Shown: positions 29,897 to 39,257 of the stretch, piece by piece
How positions within the stretch are numbered: the first letter of the stretch is position 1
How the letters are laid out: each line of letters starts with the position of its first letter
DNA from: Promethearchaeia archaeon
GTDB taxonomy: Archaea; Asgardarchaeota; Lokiarchaeia; Sigyniarchaeales; SOKP01
NCBI GenBank assembly: GCA_029856125.1
Contig: JAHQWJ010000139.1
Span: 1-64,000, forward strand
Direction of reading: 5' to 3'
DNA length: 64,000 nt
Notes under the pieces: model-generated
Told to the model about the DNA's origin: nothing
The model's database searches: none
The model's input: the letters and a program-made list of their open reading frames with translations, nothing else
Translations under genes and position numbers: made by a program

Positions 29897-31015
29897 ATGA
29901 CAGCAGAGGAAATTACAGACCCTTACGAGATAATTTTGCAAAATATGCGTGAATATCCTAACGATATCCCTTTTGTAGATGGAGAGGTATCAGAAGCATT
30001 TAGGGCGTATATTAAATTATTGTTTACACGTGAAGAGGCAGAAGTTTCTCAATACTTAACTGTTAAGCCCCAATCCATTAATCGAATTGCAAAGAAAATT
30101 GGAAAAAGCAAAGAAGAGATTAAAAAAATTCTGGAAGAAATGACCAATTCGGGTGTTATTCAAGATATCGGTGGTTATTCCTATTTTTTAGCTATGGCAC
30201 ATCTTTTGAATATGGGATTTAAAAACTCAAAAACATTCGAAAGGCTAGGAAAGAAAGGAGCTGAATTGTATCATCAATTCTTCCATGAAGAAAAATATTA
30301 CAAGCGATACGAATCTTCCGACGCTGGTACTCCAATTACTAGAATAGTTCCCATAGACACATCGATTGATCATAAGTCTAAAATATCCAATGCTGAAGAG
30401 ATACATGGAATATTAGACATGTGTAAAGGTCCAATTGTAGTAACAGATTGTCCTTGTCGTAATAGAACAGAGACCTTAGGAATAAGAGAATGTAAAGATA
30501 AATTTCCTATTTCAGAAACCTGTTTTCAAGTTGGTTTGTTCGGGGAATATTTTTTACGAAGAGGAGAAGGACGAGAACTCTCTCGCGTAGAAGCCCATAA
30601 CCTAGTAACGAAATTAGCAAAAAAAGGTTTAGTTTTTACAGTTGCAAACAGTAAAAGTCCAATCCACCAAGTAATTTGTTCTTGTTGCGCCTGTTGTTGT
30701 GCTCTTCTAAGAGGAATGACGCGATTTGAAGATAAAAACGAAAATTGTACAGCTAAATCGAACTATGTCTCTAAAGTTAATCGTAATTTATGCACGGGAT
30801 GTGCTTTGTGTGCTAAAAGATGTCCATTCAATGCAATTACAATAAAAGAAGAGAAAGCTAAAGTAAATCCTAAAAAGTGTTATGGTTGTGGAATTTGTGC
30901 GGTATGTTGCCCTGTAGAAGCAATCAAACTTCATCGAATAGAACAATCTTATATTTATCCTGACACTGTCCAATTATTTGAAAAAATATACCAAGAAAAT
31001 AGGAGAAATGATTAA
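29897..31015 (+). CDS. 4Fe-4S protein with wHTH-like N-terminus and CxCCxCCC motif (paralogue of 22499-23635)
   Basis: VTDCPCRNRTETLG, VICSCCACCCALL, CTGCALCAKRCPF and CYGCGICAVCCPV. Confidence 0.85.
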   Translation: MTAEEITDPYEIILQNMREYPNDIPFVDGEVSEAFRAYIKLLFTREEAEVSQYLTVKPQSINRIAKKIGKSKEEIKKILEEMTNSGVIQDIGGYSYFLAMAHLLNMGFKNSKTFERLGKKGAELYHQFFHEEKYYKRYESSDAGTPITRIVPIDTSIDHKSKISNAEEIHGILDMCKGPIVVTDCPCRNRTETLGIRECKDKFPISETCFQVGLFGEYFLRRGEGRELSRVEAHNLVTKLAKKGLVFTVANSKSPIHQVICSCCACCCALLRGMTRFEDKNENCTAKSNYVSKVNRNLCTGCALCAKRCPFNAITIKEEKAKVNPKKCYGCGICAVCCPVEAIKLHRIEQSYIYPDTVQLFEKIYQENRRND

Positions 31016-31030
31016 CTAGTTACGAGAAAG

Positions 31031-32278
31031 TTAGTCTTTATTCCATTCTGTAGCACATTGTCCGCACTTATATTTTTTCGCATAAAAGCCTGGAAAAATT
31101 ACTCGCGTTTTATCATCAATCTCGCGTATTTGTGATTTATTTGTATTTCCACAATTTGGACAGATTTTTTTACGATAACCAGTTTGTTCATTAATTTCAG
31201 TTGAAACGCCTTCTTCCAATCTTGAATCTTCAGGTTCCGCTAAATTTGGTATCTGATCAATGTTTTCAGTTGCAATTTCTTCTCTACCATTTTTCGATTG
31301 AAGTTCTTCGCTATATACAACTTCTATTGATTTCTCAACGATCTTTTCTTCTTTCTTTTTTAAATCCTTTTCACTAGTATCTATAATATTTATAGATGCC
31401 GCTAAATGTTCTCTTTTTTCATTTTCAATAACATTAATCGTTTTTGCAAGAAGAAGAGCATCATCTTGCTTTAACTTTTCATTTTCCTTTTTTAATTCGA
31501 TAATTTTATTCTCTAAATAAGAAACTTTCCCCTCAAATTCTGTTAAACGAGAGTTTTCATTTTTAACGGTCTCTATTAGCTTAGATGTCTTTTGATTTTG
31601 TTTTGTTAATTCGAGATTATTGTCTTTCAAAACCTCTATTGTCTTTTGTAATTCTTCGACTGAAATTTCTTTGTTTCGAAAAGTAGAATTTATATCTTCA
31701 AGTAATTTCTTTTCTCTCTCCAGATCATTTAATTTTTTGTTTAAATCCTTTAAATCTATCTCTATTTGCTCTACGTTGGAACTTTCAGTTTGAATTTTAG
31801 TGGTGTTTTCTAAAAGTAGCTTGTTTTCGTTTTCTATCGTGGAAATTTCGTCCTTAAGGGATTTATTCGTGCTTTCCAATCTCCCGTAATCTTCGATCAA
31901 ATTATTAAGAGAATTTTGAGTTTTCAATATAATTTGATCTTTTACAGAATCATTTTGACTAAGGGTTTTTAATTCCTGCGTATAACTATCAATATTTTGT
32001 TGAAGTACTTCATTATCCTGTTGCGTTTGAGTTAGTACTTGTTTTTGTGAACTAATTACTTTCTTCAAAATAGGGATCTCTTCGGATTCAGGTTTTTCCT
32101 CTTTAGGTTTTTGATATTCTGGTTTGGAAGAATCTTTTTTTTTTTTTAACTTCGTTTCTAATTTTGCTACCTTCAGCTCTAAATTTTCAACTGTTTTTTC
32201 TAATTGAGCATGTGTTTTTTCTTCTTCTTCAGCGTTGTCTATTAAATCCTTTAAGTTTTTACTCATATCAAATAACAC
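31031..32278 (-). CDS. Long coiled-coil protein with C-terminal zinc ribbon
   Basis: Heptad-rich Lys/Glu/Leu sequence over about 300 aa; C-terminal CPNCGN...KYKCGQCATEW. Confidence 0.75.
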   Translation of the reverse strand: MLFDMSKNLKDLIDNAEEEEKTHAQLEKTVENLELKVAKLETKLKKKKDSSKPEYQKPKEEKPESEEIPILKKVISSQKQVLTQTQQDNEVLQQNIDSYTQELKTLSQNDSVKDQIILKTQNSLNNLIEDYGRLESTNKSLKDEISTIENENKLLLENTTKIQTESSNVEQIEIDLKDLNKKLNDLEREKKLLEDINSTFRNKEISVEELQKTIEVLKDNNLELTKQNQKTSKLIETVKNENSRLTEFEGKVSYLENKIIELKKENEKLKQDDALLLAKTINVIENEKREHLAASINIIDTSEKDLKKKEEKIVEKSIEVVYSEELQSKNGREEIATENIDQIPNLAEPEDSRLEEGVSTEINEQTGYRKKICPNCGNTNKSQIREIDDKTRVIFPGFYAKKYKCGQCATEWNKD

Positions 32279-32449
32279 TCGTTTTTTTTCATTAACTGAT
32301 TACACTTAAAATATAAAAGATTTCATATTATTAATATTTCGAAGTATTACAATGAACTCTACAAATTTCATTGATTTATATCTAATACTTGTATATAATA
32401 TAAAAATATAAGTCCAAATCACTATTTAATTTAGAAATACCGGTTAGGA

Positions 32450-33007
32450 ATGTCAAAAATGGTAGGATCAAACAAATACTTTTTTAAAATTTGTATTGTC
32501 GGCGATTCAGAAGTAGGAAAAACCACTATTCTTAACCAATATTTGAAAAGGAGATTCGTACCTGACGCTCAAAGAACAATTGGCTCTAATTTTTTCGTAA
32601 AATACGTTAAAATCCCCGAAGTTGATAGTATGGTTATTCTGCAGTTCTGGGATTTGGCCGGACAACCGAGATTTAGATGGGTTCGATACGCGTTCTATAA
32701 AGGTGCCAAAGGTATAATATATGCTTTTGATTTAACTAGGAAAGATACTTTGGATCACATATTAACTTGGAAAGAAGAAGTGGAAAGTAAAATTGGAATC
32801 GTTCCAAATATACTCGTCGGAAACAAGGTAGATCTTATAACTTCAGAAAATAGAATAATTAATTTAGATGAAGTAAAGCACGTCAAACAACAAGTTTCCG
32901 CAAGCGAATATATAGAAACAAGCGCAAAAGTTGGAACCAAGGTAGAAGATGTCTTTTCCAAATTAACATTAGAAATATTTAAAGTTAACAAGGAGAACTT
33001 AGAATAA
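32450..33007 (+). CDS. Ras/Rab-like small GTPase
   Basis: GDSEVGKTT (G1), WDLAGQPRF (G3), GNKVDL (G4), ETSAK (G5). Confidence 0.95.
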   Translation: MSKMVGSNKYFFKICIVGDSEVGKTTILNQYLKRRFVPDAQRTIGSNFFVKYVKIPEVDSMVILQFWDLAGQPRFRWVRYAFYKGAKGIIYAFDLTRKDTLDHILTWKEEVESKIGIVPNILVGNKVDLITSENRIINLDEVKHVKQQVSASEYIETSAKVGTKVEDVFSKLTLEIFKVNKENLE

Positions 33008-33055
33008 ACCATTTTTTCGTTAAATATTTGTTTTTTATTGATTCATTTGGCCAAG

Positions 33056-34228
33056 TTATGATAGAGTTTTTATCGATTTAGCCACTGCGTAAGCCATTAA
33101 AGGCGGTACTGCGTTACCAACTTGTTTGTATTTGTCTCTCATGGTCCCGCAAAACTTATATCTATCTGGAAAGGATTGTAATCTCGCTGCTTCTCTAATA
33201 GAGATTGCTCTATTTTGAATTGGATGAATAAATCTCCCCGGTGCACTTACACATCCGCAGTTTCCCGTTATTGTATCTGCTGGGGAATCTAAATGAAGTC
33301 TCCCATAAATGTTCGGGTATCCCCCTTTGAGTTGAAATTCCTTCGGTAAAGAACTATGATTCATCCCCTGGGCAATATGGGATATTCTTCTTTCCACGAT
33401 TTCACCATGATTGGGGGCAAAATGGTCACACAACTCGTCAGAGTTTTCCCTTAAATACTCCTGATAGTTAGTTAATGGTGGTCCGTTATATTTTATTGTT
33501 GAGTTCTCGACTCGCTGTTTTGTCAGGGGATTTATCTTGAGAATATCAGAAAGAGCGTCTTGAACGGTCAAATAAGAAGGTAACGCATTTTTTTCTAAAT
33601 CTGATTTCAATACGATATTATTTTTGTTAGTTTTCTGGATTTTAAAAGAATAAACTGATTTGTTTTGAGTTCCTATAAAAAATACTCGCTGCCGTAATTG
33701 TGGGACACCATAATCTGCTGCCAACAATATTTCCATTTTACAATTATATCCCATTTCTTTGTACATATTAACAACTTTTTCTACTACTTTTCCCTTTCCC
33801 ATAGAAAGAATTCCAGGAACATTTTCCATAACGAAAAATTTCGGTTTAAAGTATTTAACCCACTGAATAAAATAAAAAATTAGCATATTACGAGGATCGT
33901 CGGGTCTCCTATTTCCAACCGAAGAAAATCCTATACATGGAGGACCTCCAATTATTCCGTCTATTTCTTTGTTTTTAAGATATTTATCAGAGATTTTCTC
34001 GCAATTTAATGAGGTTATATCTTTATATAATGACAGAGTTTCAGAATGATTTCTTCTATAGGCTCTATAATAATTTTCTTCCAATTCTATCGCTAAATCA
34101 ATCTTAAAATTAGCCATTTCGAAACCTAGCGATAAACCCCCCGCTCCACAGAACAAATCTATTATATGATTACCTTCTTCAGTCATAGCAATAATAAGGA
34201 ATACAATATATAGTGATAATCTTAACAA
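33056..34228 (-). CDS. dcm: DNA cytosine-5 methyltransferase
   Basis: IDLFCGAGGLSLGFE (I), GGPPCIGFSSVG (IV, catalytic Cys), MENVPGI (VI), AARLQSFPDRYKF, QVGNAVPP (X). Confidence 0.96.
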   Translation of the reverse strand: MLRLSLYIVFLIIAMTEEGNHIIDLFCGAGGLSLGFEMANFKIDLAIELEENYYRAYRRNHSETLSLYKDITSLNCEKISDKYLKNKEIDGIIGGPPCIGFSSVGNRRPDDPRNMLIFYFIQWVKYFKPKFFVMENVPGILSMGKGKVVEKVVNMYKEMGYNCKMEILLAADYGVPQLRQRVFFIGTQNKSVYSFKIQKTNKNNIVLKSDLEKNALPSYLTVQDALSDILKINPLTKQRVENSTIKYNGPPLTNYQEYLRENSDELCDHFAPNHGEIVERRISHIAQGMNHSSLPKEFQLKGGYPNIYGRLHLDSPADTITGNCGCVSAPGRFIHPIQNRAISIREAARLQSFPDRYKFCGTMRDKYKQVGNAVPPLMAYAVAKSIKTLS

Positions 34229-34317
34229 TAAGAATAAAATGAAACTAATCTTTAATTAATAACTATAAAGCTAAGTTGAAAATTGAATAATGCATAATTA
34301 ATCCCAATCAGAAGAAA

Positions 34318-34971
34318 ATGGTTAAGGAAAGTAAATATACCTTGATTAGGAATATACTGCTAAAATGGTACGATGATAACAAGCGCGATTATCCATGGAG
34401 GAAATCAAACGATCTTTATAAAATATTGGTTACGGAAATTTTACTACAAAAAACAATTGCGTTGAACGTCTCCAATATGTATACTCTCTTTTTTAAGAAA
34501 TACAAGGATTTCTCTTCAATTAACAATGCAAATATTTCCGATTTACAACCCACGATAAAAGTATTGGGGTTATCAAATAAACGAGCTCAGATTTTGAAAG
34601 CCTTGAGTCAAATTATCGTAACTAAATATAATGGAGAAATCCCTCGAGATACAGACAAACTTAAAGAAGTAAATGGCATAGCTAATTATGTGAGTAATGC
34701 TTTTGGGTGCTTTGGATTGAACAAAAGAACGTTGTTTTTTGATGTTAACATAAAAAGAGTTATATTGAGGGTGTTTGAACCTCAAGGCTCTAAATTTAAC
34801 CGTGATTCCATGTATTCTCATTTGGACAAATTATTACCTAAAATGGAGTTTAAATACATATACTGGGCAATACTTGACTTTGGAGCCCTGATTTGCTCCA
34901 AAAATAAGCCTAAATGCGAACTATGTCCTATTTCTGATAATTGTTTTTATTTTTTAAAATCTCAGTCGTAA
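34318..34971 (+). CDS. HhH-GPD DNA glycosylase, MutY/Mig-like (candidate T:G mismatch glycosylase)
   Basis: DYPWRKSNDLYKILVTEILLQKT, VNGIANYVSNAFGCFGLNKRTLFFDVNIKRVI, C-x6-C-x2-C-x5-C Fe-S loop (CSKNKPKCELCPISDNC). Confidence 0.9.
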   Translation: MVKESKYTLIRNILLKWYDDNKRDYPWRKSNDLYKILVTEILLQKTIALNVSNMYTLFFKKYKDFSSINNANISDLQPTIKVLGLSNKRAQILKALSQIIVTKYNGEIPRDTDKLKEVNGIANYVSNAFGCFGLNKRTLFFDVNIKRVILRVFEPQGSKFNRDSMYSHLDKLLPKMEFKYIYWAILDFGALICSKNKPKCELCPISDNCFYFLKSQS

Positions 34972-35030
34972 TCAAATCTGATTTACTTGAAAAATTAAAA
35001 AAAAAAAGAGAATTTGGTGTTAATTTTTAT

Positions 35031-35366
35031 TTACTCTGGTATCTTCATCCCTAACATCTCTAAGGCTTCTGTTACTTTAAATCGAACTTCCATTTTGTAT
35101 TTATACCCTGGAATCACATGGTAAGCGAGTAGTTGTTTTTGGTTTAATGCTAGGGCTTCTTCTAGCTTTCCTTCCTTAACATCCCAAACACCAATCACAG
35201 TCATACCTTCTGTAGTTGATTTTACAGCGTTAGGGATTACTTCTTTACCTAAAGGCCTTAAAGCAGCTCGAGCTTCTTTAATTTCCTTTAAATAGACTTT
35301 CGAGATATTTTCTGCTTGATCAGGTGGGAAGATATTATACGTAAATATATATGGCATACTTTTCAC
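35031..35366 (-). CDS. Small conserved alpha+beta protein (paralogue of 61252-61587)
   Basis: Shared V-x-EGKLE-A core and terminal ALxMLGMKIPE/SMALVGLKVPD. Confidence 0.7.
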   Translation of the reverse strand: MKSMPYIFTYNIFPPDQAENISKVYLKEIKEARAALRPLGKEVIPNAVKSTTEGMTVIGVWDVKEGKLEEALALNQKQLLAYHVIPGYKYKMEVRFKVTEALEMLGMKIPE

Positions 35367-35635
35367 CTCTCTATTAGATGTAATTTTTAATAAGGTTCTA
35401 TGAGGTTTTAGTTAAATTGGATTATCATACTTAGAATTTTTTTACTTTTTAATATTTCCATTTGTGTCAAATTTTTTAAACGATGTTAAAAATTAATTTT
35501 AAATACATACACTTTATCTTACTTATGACGTGATCTGAGTATTGAATATAAATTAAAAGAGGAATAATTCAGATTATTGTAAAATTGGTAAATTTAATAA
35601 CAGATTGATAAGTAAAAAAGCATCTGTGAGCAGAT

Positions 35636-36121
35636 ATGCTAGTTAGTTTAAGGGAAGTCTATCTACCGGTTATGATATTTTCGATTATCTTAGACTTTCA
35701 ATTAGCAATATATTTTTTATATTTATATGGTAAACACCGAAAAGATAAAATCGACAAGCTTTTTCTCATGAGGGCTTCTGGAATTTGCGTCTATTATAAA
35801 TTTTTCAAGGATCCAGCAAATAGACGTGGAGATCAAATCATGTCCGGTGCTATAAATACTATTAAAATGATGTTAAAAGAAATCTCTCAGGATGAAGGGG
35901 AGATGGTCATAGAAAAAGAAGGAAAAGTGCTAATAACATACCAAGGCAAATATATTACTGGAGTAATTGTAGCAGATCAAAACTTAAGCTCCCTTAATTT
36001 CTTGCTCAAACGCTTTATTGAGAAAGTAGAATTCCTATATTCTAATATTATACGAGATTGGGATGGAGCTATGGAAATATTTCTCCCAATTGAAAATATT
36101 ACTAAAGAGATCTTCTTTTAA
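35636..36121 (+). CDS. TM-anchored longin/roadblock-like protein
   Basis: N-terminal hydrophobic segment; IDKLFLMRASGICVYYKFF...IMSGAINTIKMMLKEIS...YITGVIVAD...FIEKVEFLYSNII. Confidence 0.65.
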   Translation: MLVSLREVYLPVMIFSIILDFQLAIYFLYLYGKHRKDKIDKLFLMRASGICVYYKFFKDPANRRGDQIMSGAINTIKMMLKEISQDEGEMVIEKEGKVLITYQGKYITGVIVADQNLSSLNFLLKRFIEKVEFLYSNIIRDWDGAMEIFLPIENITKEIFF

Positions 36122-36131
36122 AGGTGAATTC

Positions 36132-36449
36132 TCACTTTCGCTTTTTTGAAAAAACGAGAATCGGCTTTAAAAATACATTTTGGCACATAGGGCAAGAATT
36201 ATGCTTCGTTAACCAAGCAGATACGCAAGAATAATGGTATTGGCTACCGCAGAAAGAACATTTAATCGTTCGACTTCGTCCATGCCAGATAAATTCGTGA
36301 CATACTGTGCATTGTATTCTGTCGTGTAAATTTACCTTCTTAATTTTTAACTCTCGCCCACAATAACAGCAAAAATTAACCTTTTTGCTAGTAGATTTTT
36401 GTATTTTCTTACCACAATTGGGACAATAATTAAAACTGATGCCAGGCAT
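36132..36449 (-). CDS. Zinc ribbon + C4HC3 RING-like (Nse1-type) small protein
   Basis: CPNCGKK...FCCYCGREL, then CTVCHEF-x-KCSFCGSQYHYSCVSAWLTKHNSCPMC. Confidence 0.75.
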   Translation of the reverse strand: MPGISFNYCPNCGKKIQKSTSKKVNFCCYCGRELKIKKVNLHDRIQCTVCHEFIWHGRSRTIKCSFCGSQYHYSCVSAWLTKHNSCPMCQNVFLKPILVFSKKRK

Positions 36450-36702
36450 AAAATTTTCACACTAATAATAATTCAAATATAAATGGTACAATAGTAAAAC
36501 AACATTAACAGTTAAAAAATGATTTTTAGTCCAATTTTTATTAAAGGAGATTAGGGTTGAAATGGAACTAAAATTAAATCGGACTAAAAAATCTAAACAT
36601 CTTTTTTTTCTATTTTTAAACCTATTAATCATCATTTAAGAAAATATTTGAGCAAAGCACTACTTTTTTAAAAAACATAAAAAAAAATAAAGTAATTCTA
36701 TA

Positions 36703-37983
36703 GTGCCATTTTCGAAAATTTTTCCTTTTTATCAAAAAATGCAAAGCAAGAAAGAAATGACCTCAGAATTATATCGAGCTTGGCCGATATTCTTACTTGC
36801 GTTCATTAGATTATTATTTTTTTCTATTTTTGAAAGAGCGCTTTCAAATTACCTTTATTTTGTTGTGGATATTAGTGAAAGCACTCTAGGAATTATATCT
36901 TCTGCTGGAGCAATCGCTTATATTTTTGCTCCTATTCTTGGACAATTTATTACTTCAAAGACAGGAATCCGTAATGCCCTTATATTGTCTTCCGTTTTAG
37001 CACCCATTTTAATGGGAGCTCAAATTATATACTTTGAACCATGGTTTTTAATCCTGTGTCGAGCAACATTAGGATTAACCATGGGGCTCTATTGGCCAAA
37101 TTGTATGAATCTGTTAAGTAAATGGCAGAAGATAAGTAGTCCTGAAAGAGCAAAAAGGGATTTTAGAAATTTTAATTTTTCTTGGAATTTTGGTTTTATC
37201 TTTGGGCTTCTCATTGGTTATGTATGGAGTTTTTCTTGGAATGATTATTCTGCTATGATTTTTTCGTGGTCTCTGTCGTTTTTACTTATCCCAATTAGTT
37301 TTTTTATAAATAAAGATACCAAAAACCATTTTCCAAAAGAGAAATTAGAAATCCACTTAGAAAATCCCGAATATGAAGAAGATTTTAAAATGATTTCCAA
37401 GACCAATTCAAATTCATCTATGATAATTTATCCCATTCTATTCTCGTGGATCGGAATAATTTTCTTAGCTACAACAAAATCAATCTTACTATTTACTTAT
37501 CCGGTTTTTTTAAAATTATACTCATTAGAATCACATTCAACTTACCTTGTCCAAGGGGGTATACAATTAGCTCAACTTATTGGTTTAACTTGGATTAATG
37601 TAATGAATGTATATAAACGAAAAATTTCTGTTTTCATCAGCTTTATTTCCATTATTGTGATTTCGTTCACTATTTTTTCTGTAGGTTCTATATGGTACCT
37701 TGCAATCATATTCTCAGTTACAGGCCTATTTTTTGGTTTTATACACGGAACGTCAATGAAAATCATGCTCGATTATGGATCTGTTAAGAATACAGCGAGA
37801 TATTCAACTATGAATGAAATCATAATAGGAATTGGCTTTGGGGTAACCCCAATCATATCGGGTTATGTTGTAGAAATCAACTTATACGCTGTTTTTGTTT
37901 TTATTATAATATGTGGGTTTGCTTTTTTAGCTACTTTGATATATCTTTCCCGAAACATTAAAAGAGAGAGATTGAATAGCTAA
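36703..37983 (+). CDS. MFS transporter
   Basis: About 12 TM segments; paralogue at 46213; GTG start. Confidence 0.82.
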   Translation: MPFSKIFPFYQKMQSKKEMTSELYRAWPIFLLAFIRLLFFSIFERALSNYLYFVVDISESTLGIISSAGAIAYIFAPILGQFITSKTGIRNALILSSVLAPILMGAQIIYFEPWFLILCRATLGLTMGLYWPNCMNLLSKWQKISSPERAKRDFRNFNFSWNFGFIFGLLIGYVWSFSWNDYSAMIFSWSLSFLLIPISFFINKDTKNHFPKEKLEIHLENPEYEEDFKMISKTNSNSSMIIYPILFSWIGIIFLATTKSILLFTYPVFLKLYSLESHSTYLVQGGIQLAQLIGLTWINVMNVYKRKISVFISFISIIVISFTIFSVGSIWYLAIIFSVTGLFFGFIHGTSMKIMLDYGSVKNTARYSTMNEIIIGIGFGVTPIISGYVVEINLYAVFVFIIICGFAFLATLIYLSRNIKRERLNS

Positions 37984-38087
37984 AAAGTGCGTCATTATTT
38001 ACTATTAGACTTCGAAATTGAATAATCTTTTATTCAAGCCGTCTTAAATGTTAATTAAATAGGAATTATTTATAGGGTGATAATAGT

Positions 38088-38600
38088 ATGACTTTATTTG
38101 ATCAACTCAATAAACATCAATTAAAAGAACTTCTCGTTAAGTGTTGGATGACTCATGACGGTTCGTGGTTTTATAACTGCGTCCTAGAATTTGGTATTGA
38201 GACCGCAAACAAATTAAATAAAGCAGCAATTAAAACACTTTCTCCATTTGAAGTCCAAAGAGTTCAGAAAGCTTTAGAGATGGAGAAAGTCAAAGTAAAA
38301 ACCTTTGAACAATTAAAAGCATTTATCAGCAACGGGTTTTCAATTTTAAAAGGTGATTTCATGGATTTTAACTACACCTTTCCTAGACACAATGTTTTGC
38401 ATTGGGAAATGGGAAAATGTTTCGCTTACGAGGGAATGAAAAGGATTGGAATAAAGGATAAATATGAATGTGGTCTTCTATATCGCCTTGGTTGCTGGCT
38501 AGATGTAATAGGTGTCAAATTTAAACTTGAACCTGAAATTATTGAGTGTTTATTGCATTCTCAAGAAACGTGTGTCGGAGATATGATATTTAATTTTTAA
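38088..38600 (+). CDS. Conserved cytosolic protein (DUF6125-like, tentative)
   Basis: Soluble globular ORF; HNVLHWEMGKCFAYEGMKRIGI...YRLGCWLDVIGV. Confidence 0.6.
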   Translation: MTLFDQLNKHQLKELLVKCWMTHDGSWFYNCVLEFGIETANKLNKAAIKTLSPFEVQRVQKALEMEKVKVKTFEQLKAFISNGFSILKGDFMDFNYTFPRHNVLHWEMGKCFAYEGMKRIGIKDKYECGLLYRLGCWLDVIGVKFKLEPEIIECLLHSQETCVGDMIFNF

Positions 38601-38621
38601 AAATACAAAAGGCTTATAAAA

Positions 38622-39257
38622 ATGTATCCGTGGTTTATTTTATCTATTTTAGGTATGTGTTTTATGGTTCCACTTCATTTTTTATCAGTCGAACATGTAA
38701 AGTTTCAAAAAAAATATGGAGCGGATAAAGGGAATAAAATCACCGGAATACTCGGGCTCACTTCTGGATGGGGGTTTTTTATATTTTGGTTTGGAATATG
38801 GATTTCGCCTCAACCTCGTCTAAGTATTCCTTTTTTTCAAAATCCTAGTTTTTTTATTCCAATTATTAACTTTTCAATACCAATATTCTATTTAATAATC
38901 TCTATTCCTTTAATTTTGATAGGTGCTTGGTTAGGAATTGTGAGCGTAAAAGAAACCTCTCTCAAAGTAGCGGAAACTCATAGGACAGAAAAAATCGTTT
39001 CCTCAAAAATTTATTCTTTAATTAGACATCCACAATACTTTGGGGGATTATTGGCCCATATTGGAATTTCTTTTCTGTTATCGTCGTTATTTTCTTTAAT
39101 TTTTACACCTTTAGTATTTCTACTAAACTTTTTGGTTGCTTGGAAAGAAGAAAAAGAGTTAATTAAAGAATTTGGAAAAGAATATGAGAGCTATAAAGAA
39201 AAAGTCCCGATGTTCTTTCCGAAATTAAAGAAACAAAAGAAAAACTTAGAGAAATAA
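38622..39257 (+). CDS. ICMT-family membrane methyltransferase
   Basis: YSLIRHPQYFGGLLAHIGI, EYESYKEKVPMFFPKLKK. Confidence 0.82.
   Translation: MYPWFILSILGMCFMVPLHFLSVEHVKFQKKYGADKGNKITGILGLTSGWGFFIFWFGIWISPQPRLSIPFFQNPSFFIPIINFSIPIFYLIISIPLILIGAWLGIVSVKETSLKVAETHRTEKIVSSKIYSLIRHPQYFGGLLAHIGISFLLSSLFSLIFTPLVFLLNFLVAWKEEKELIKEFGKEYESYKEKVPMFFPKLKKQKKNLEK

Noticed and set aside
36132-36449. Plain double zinc-ribbon interpretation of the RING-like protein
   Set aside because: The C4HC3 spacing with the H and W of YHYSCVSAWL fits a RING-like motif better, though this is not proven.
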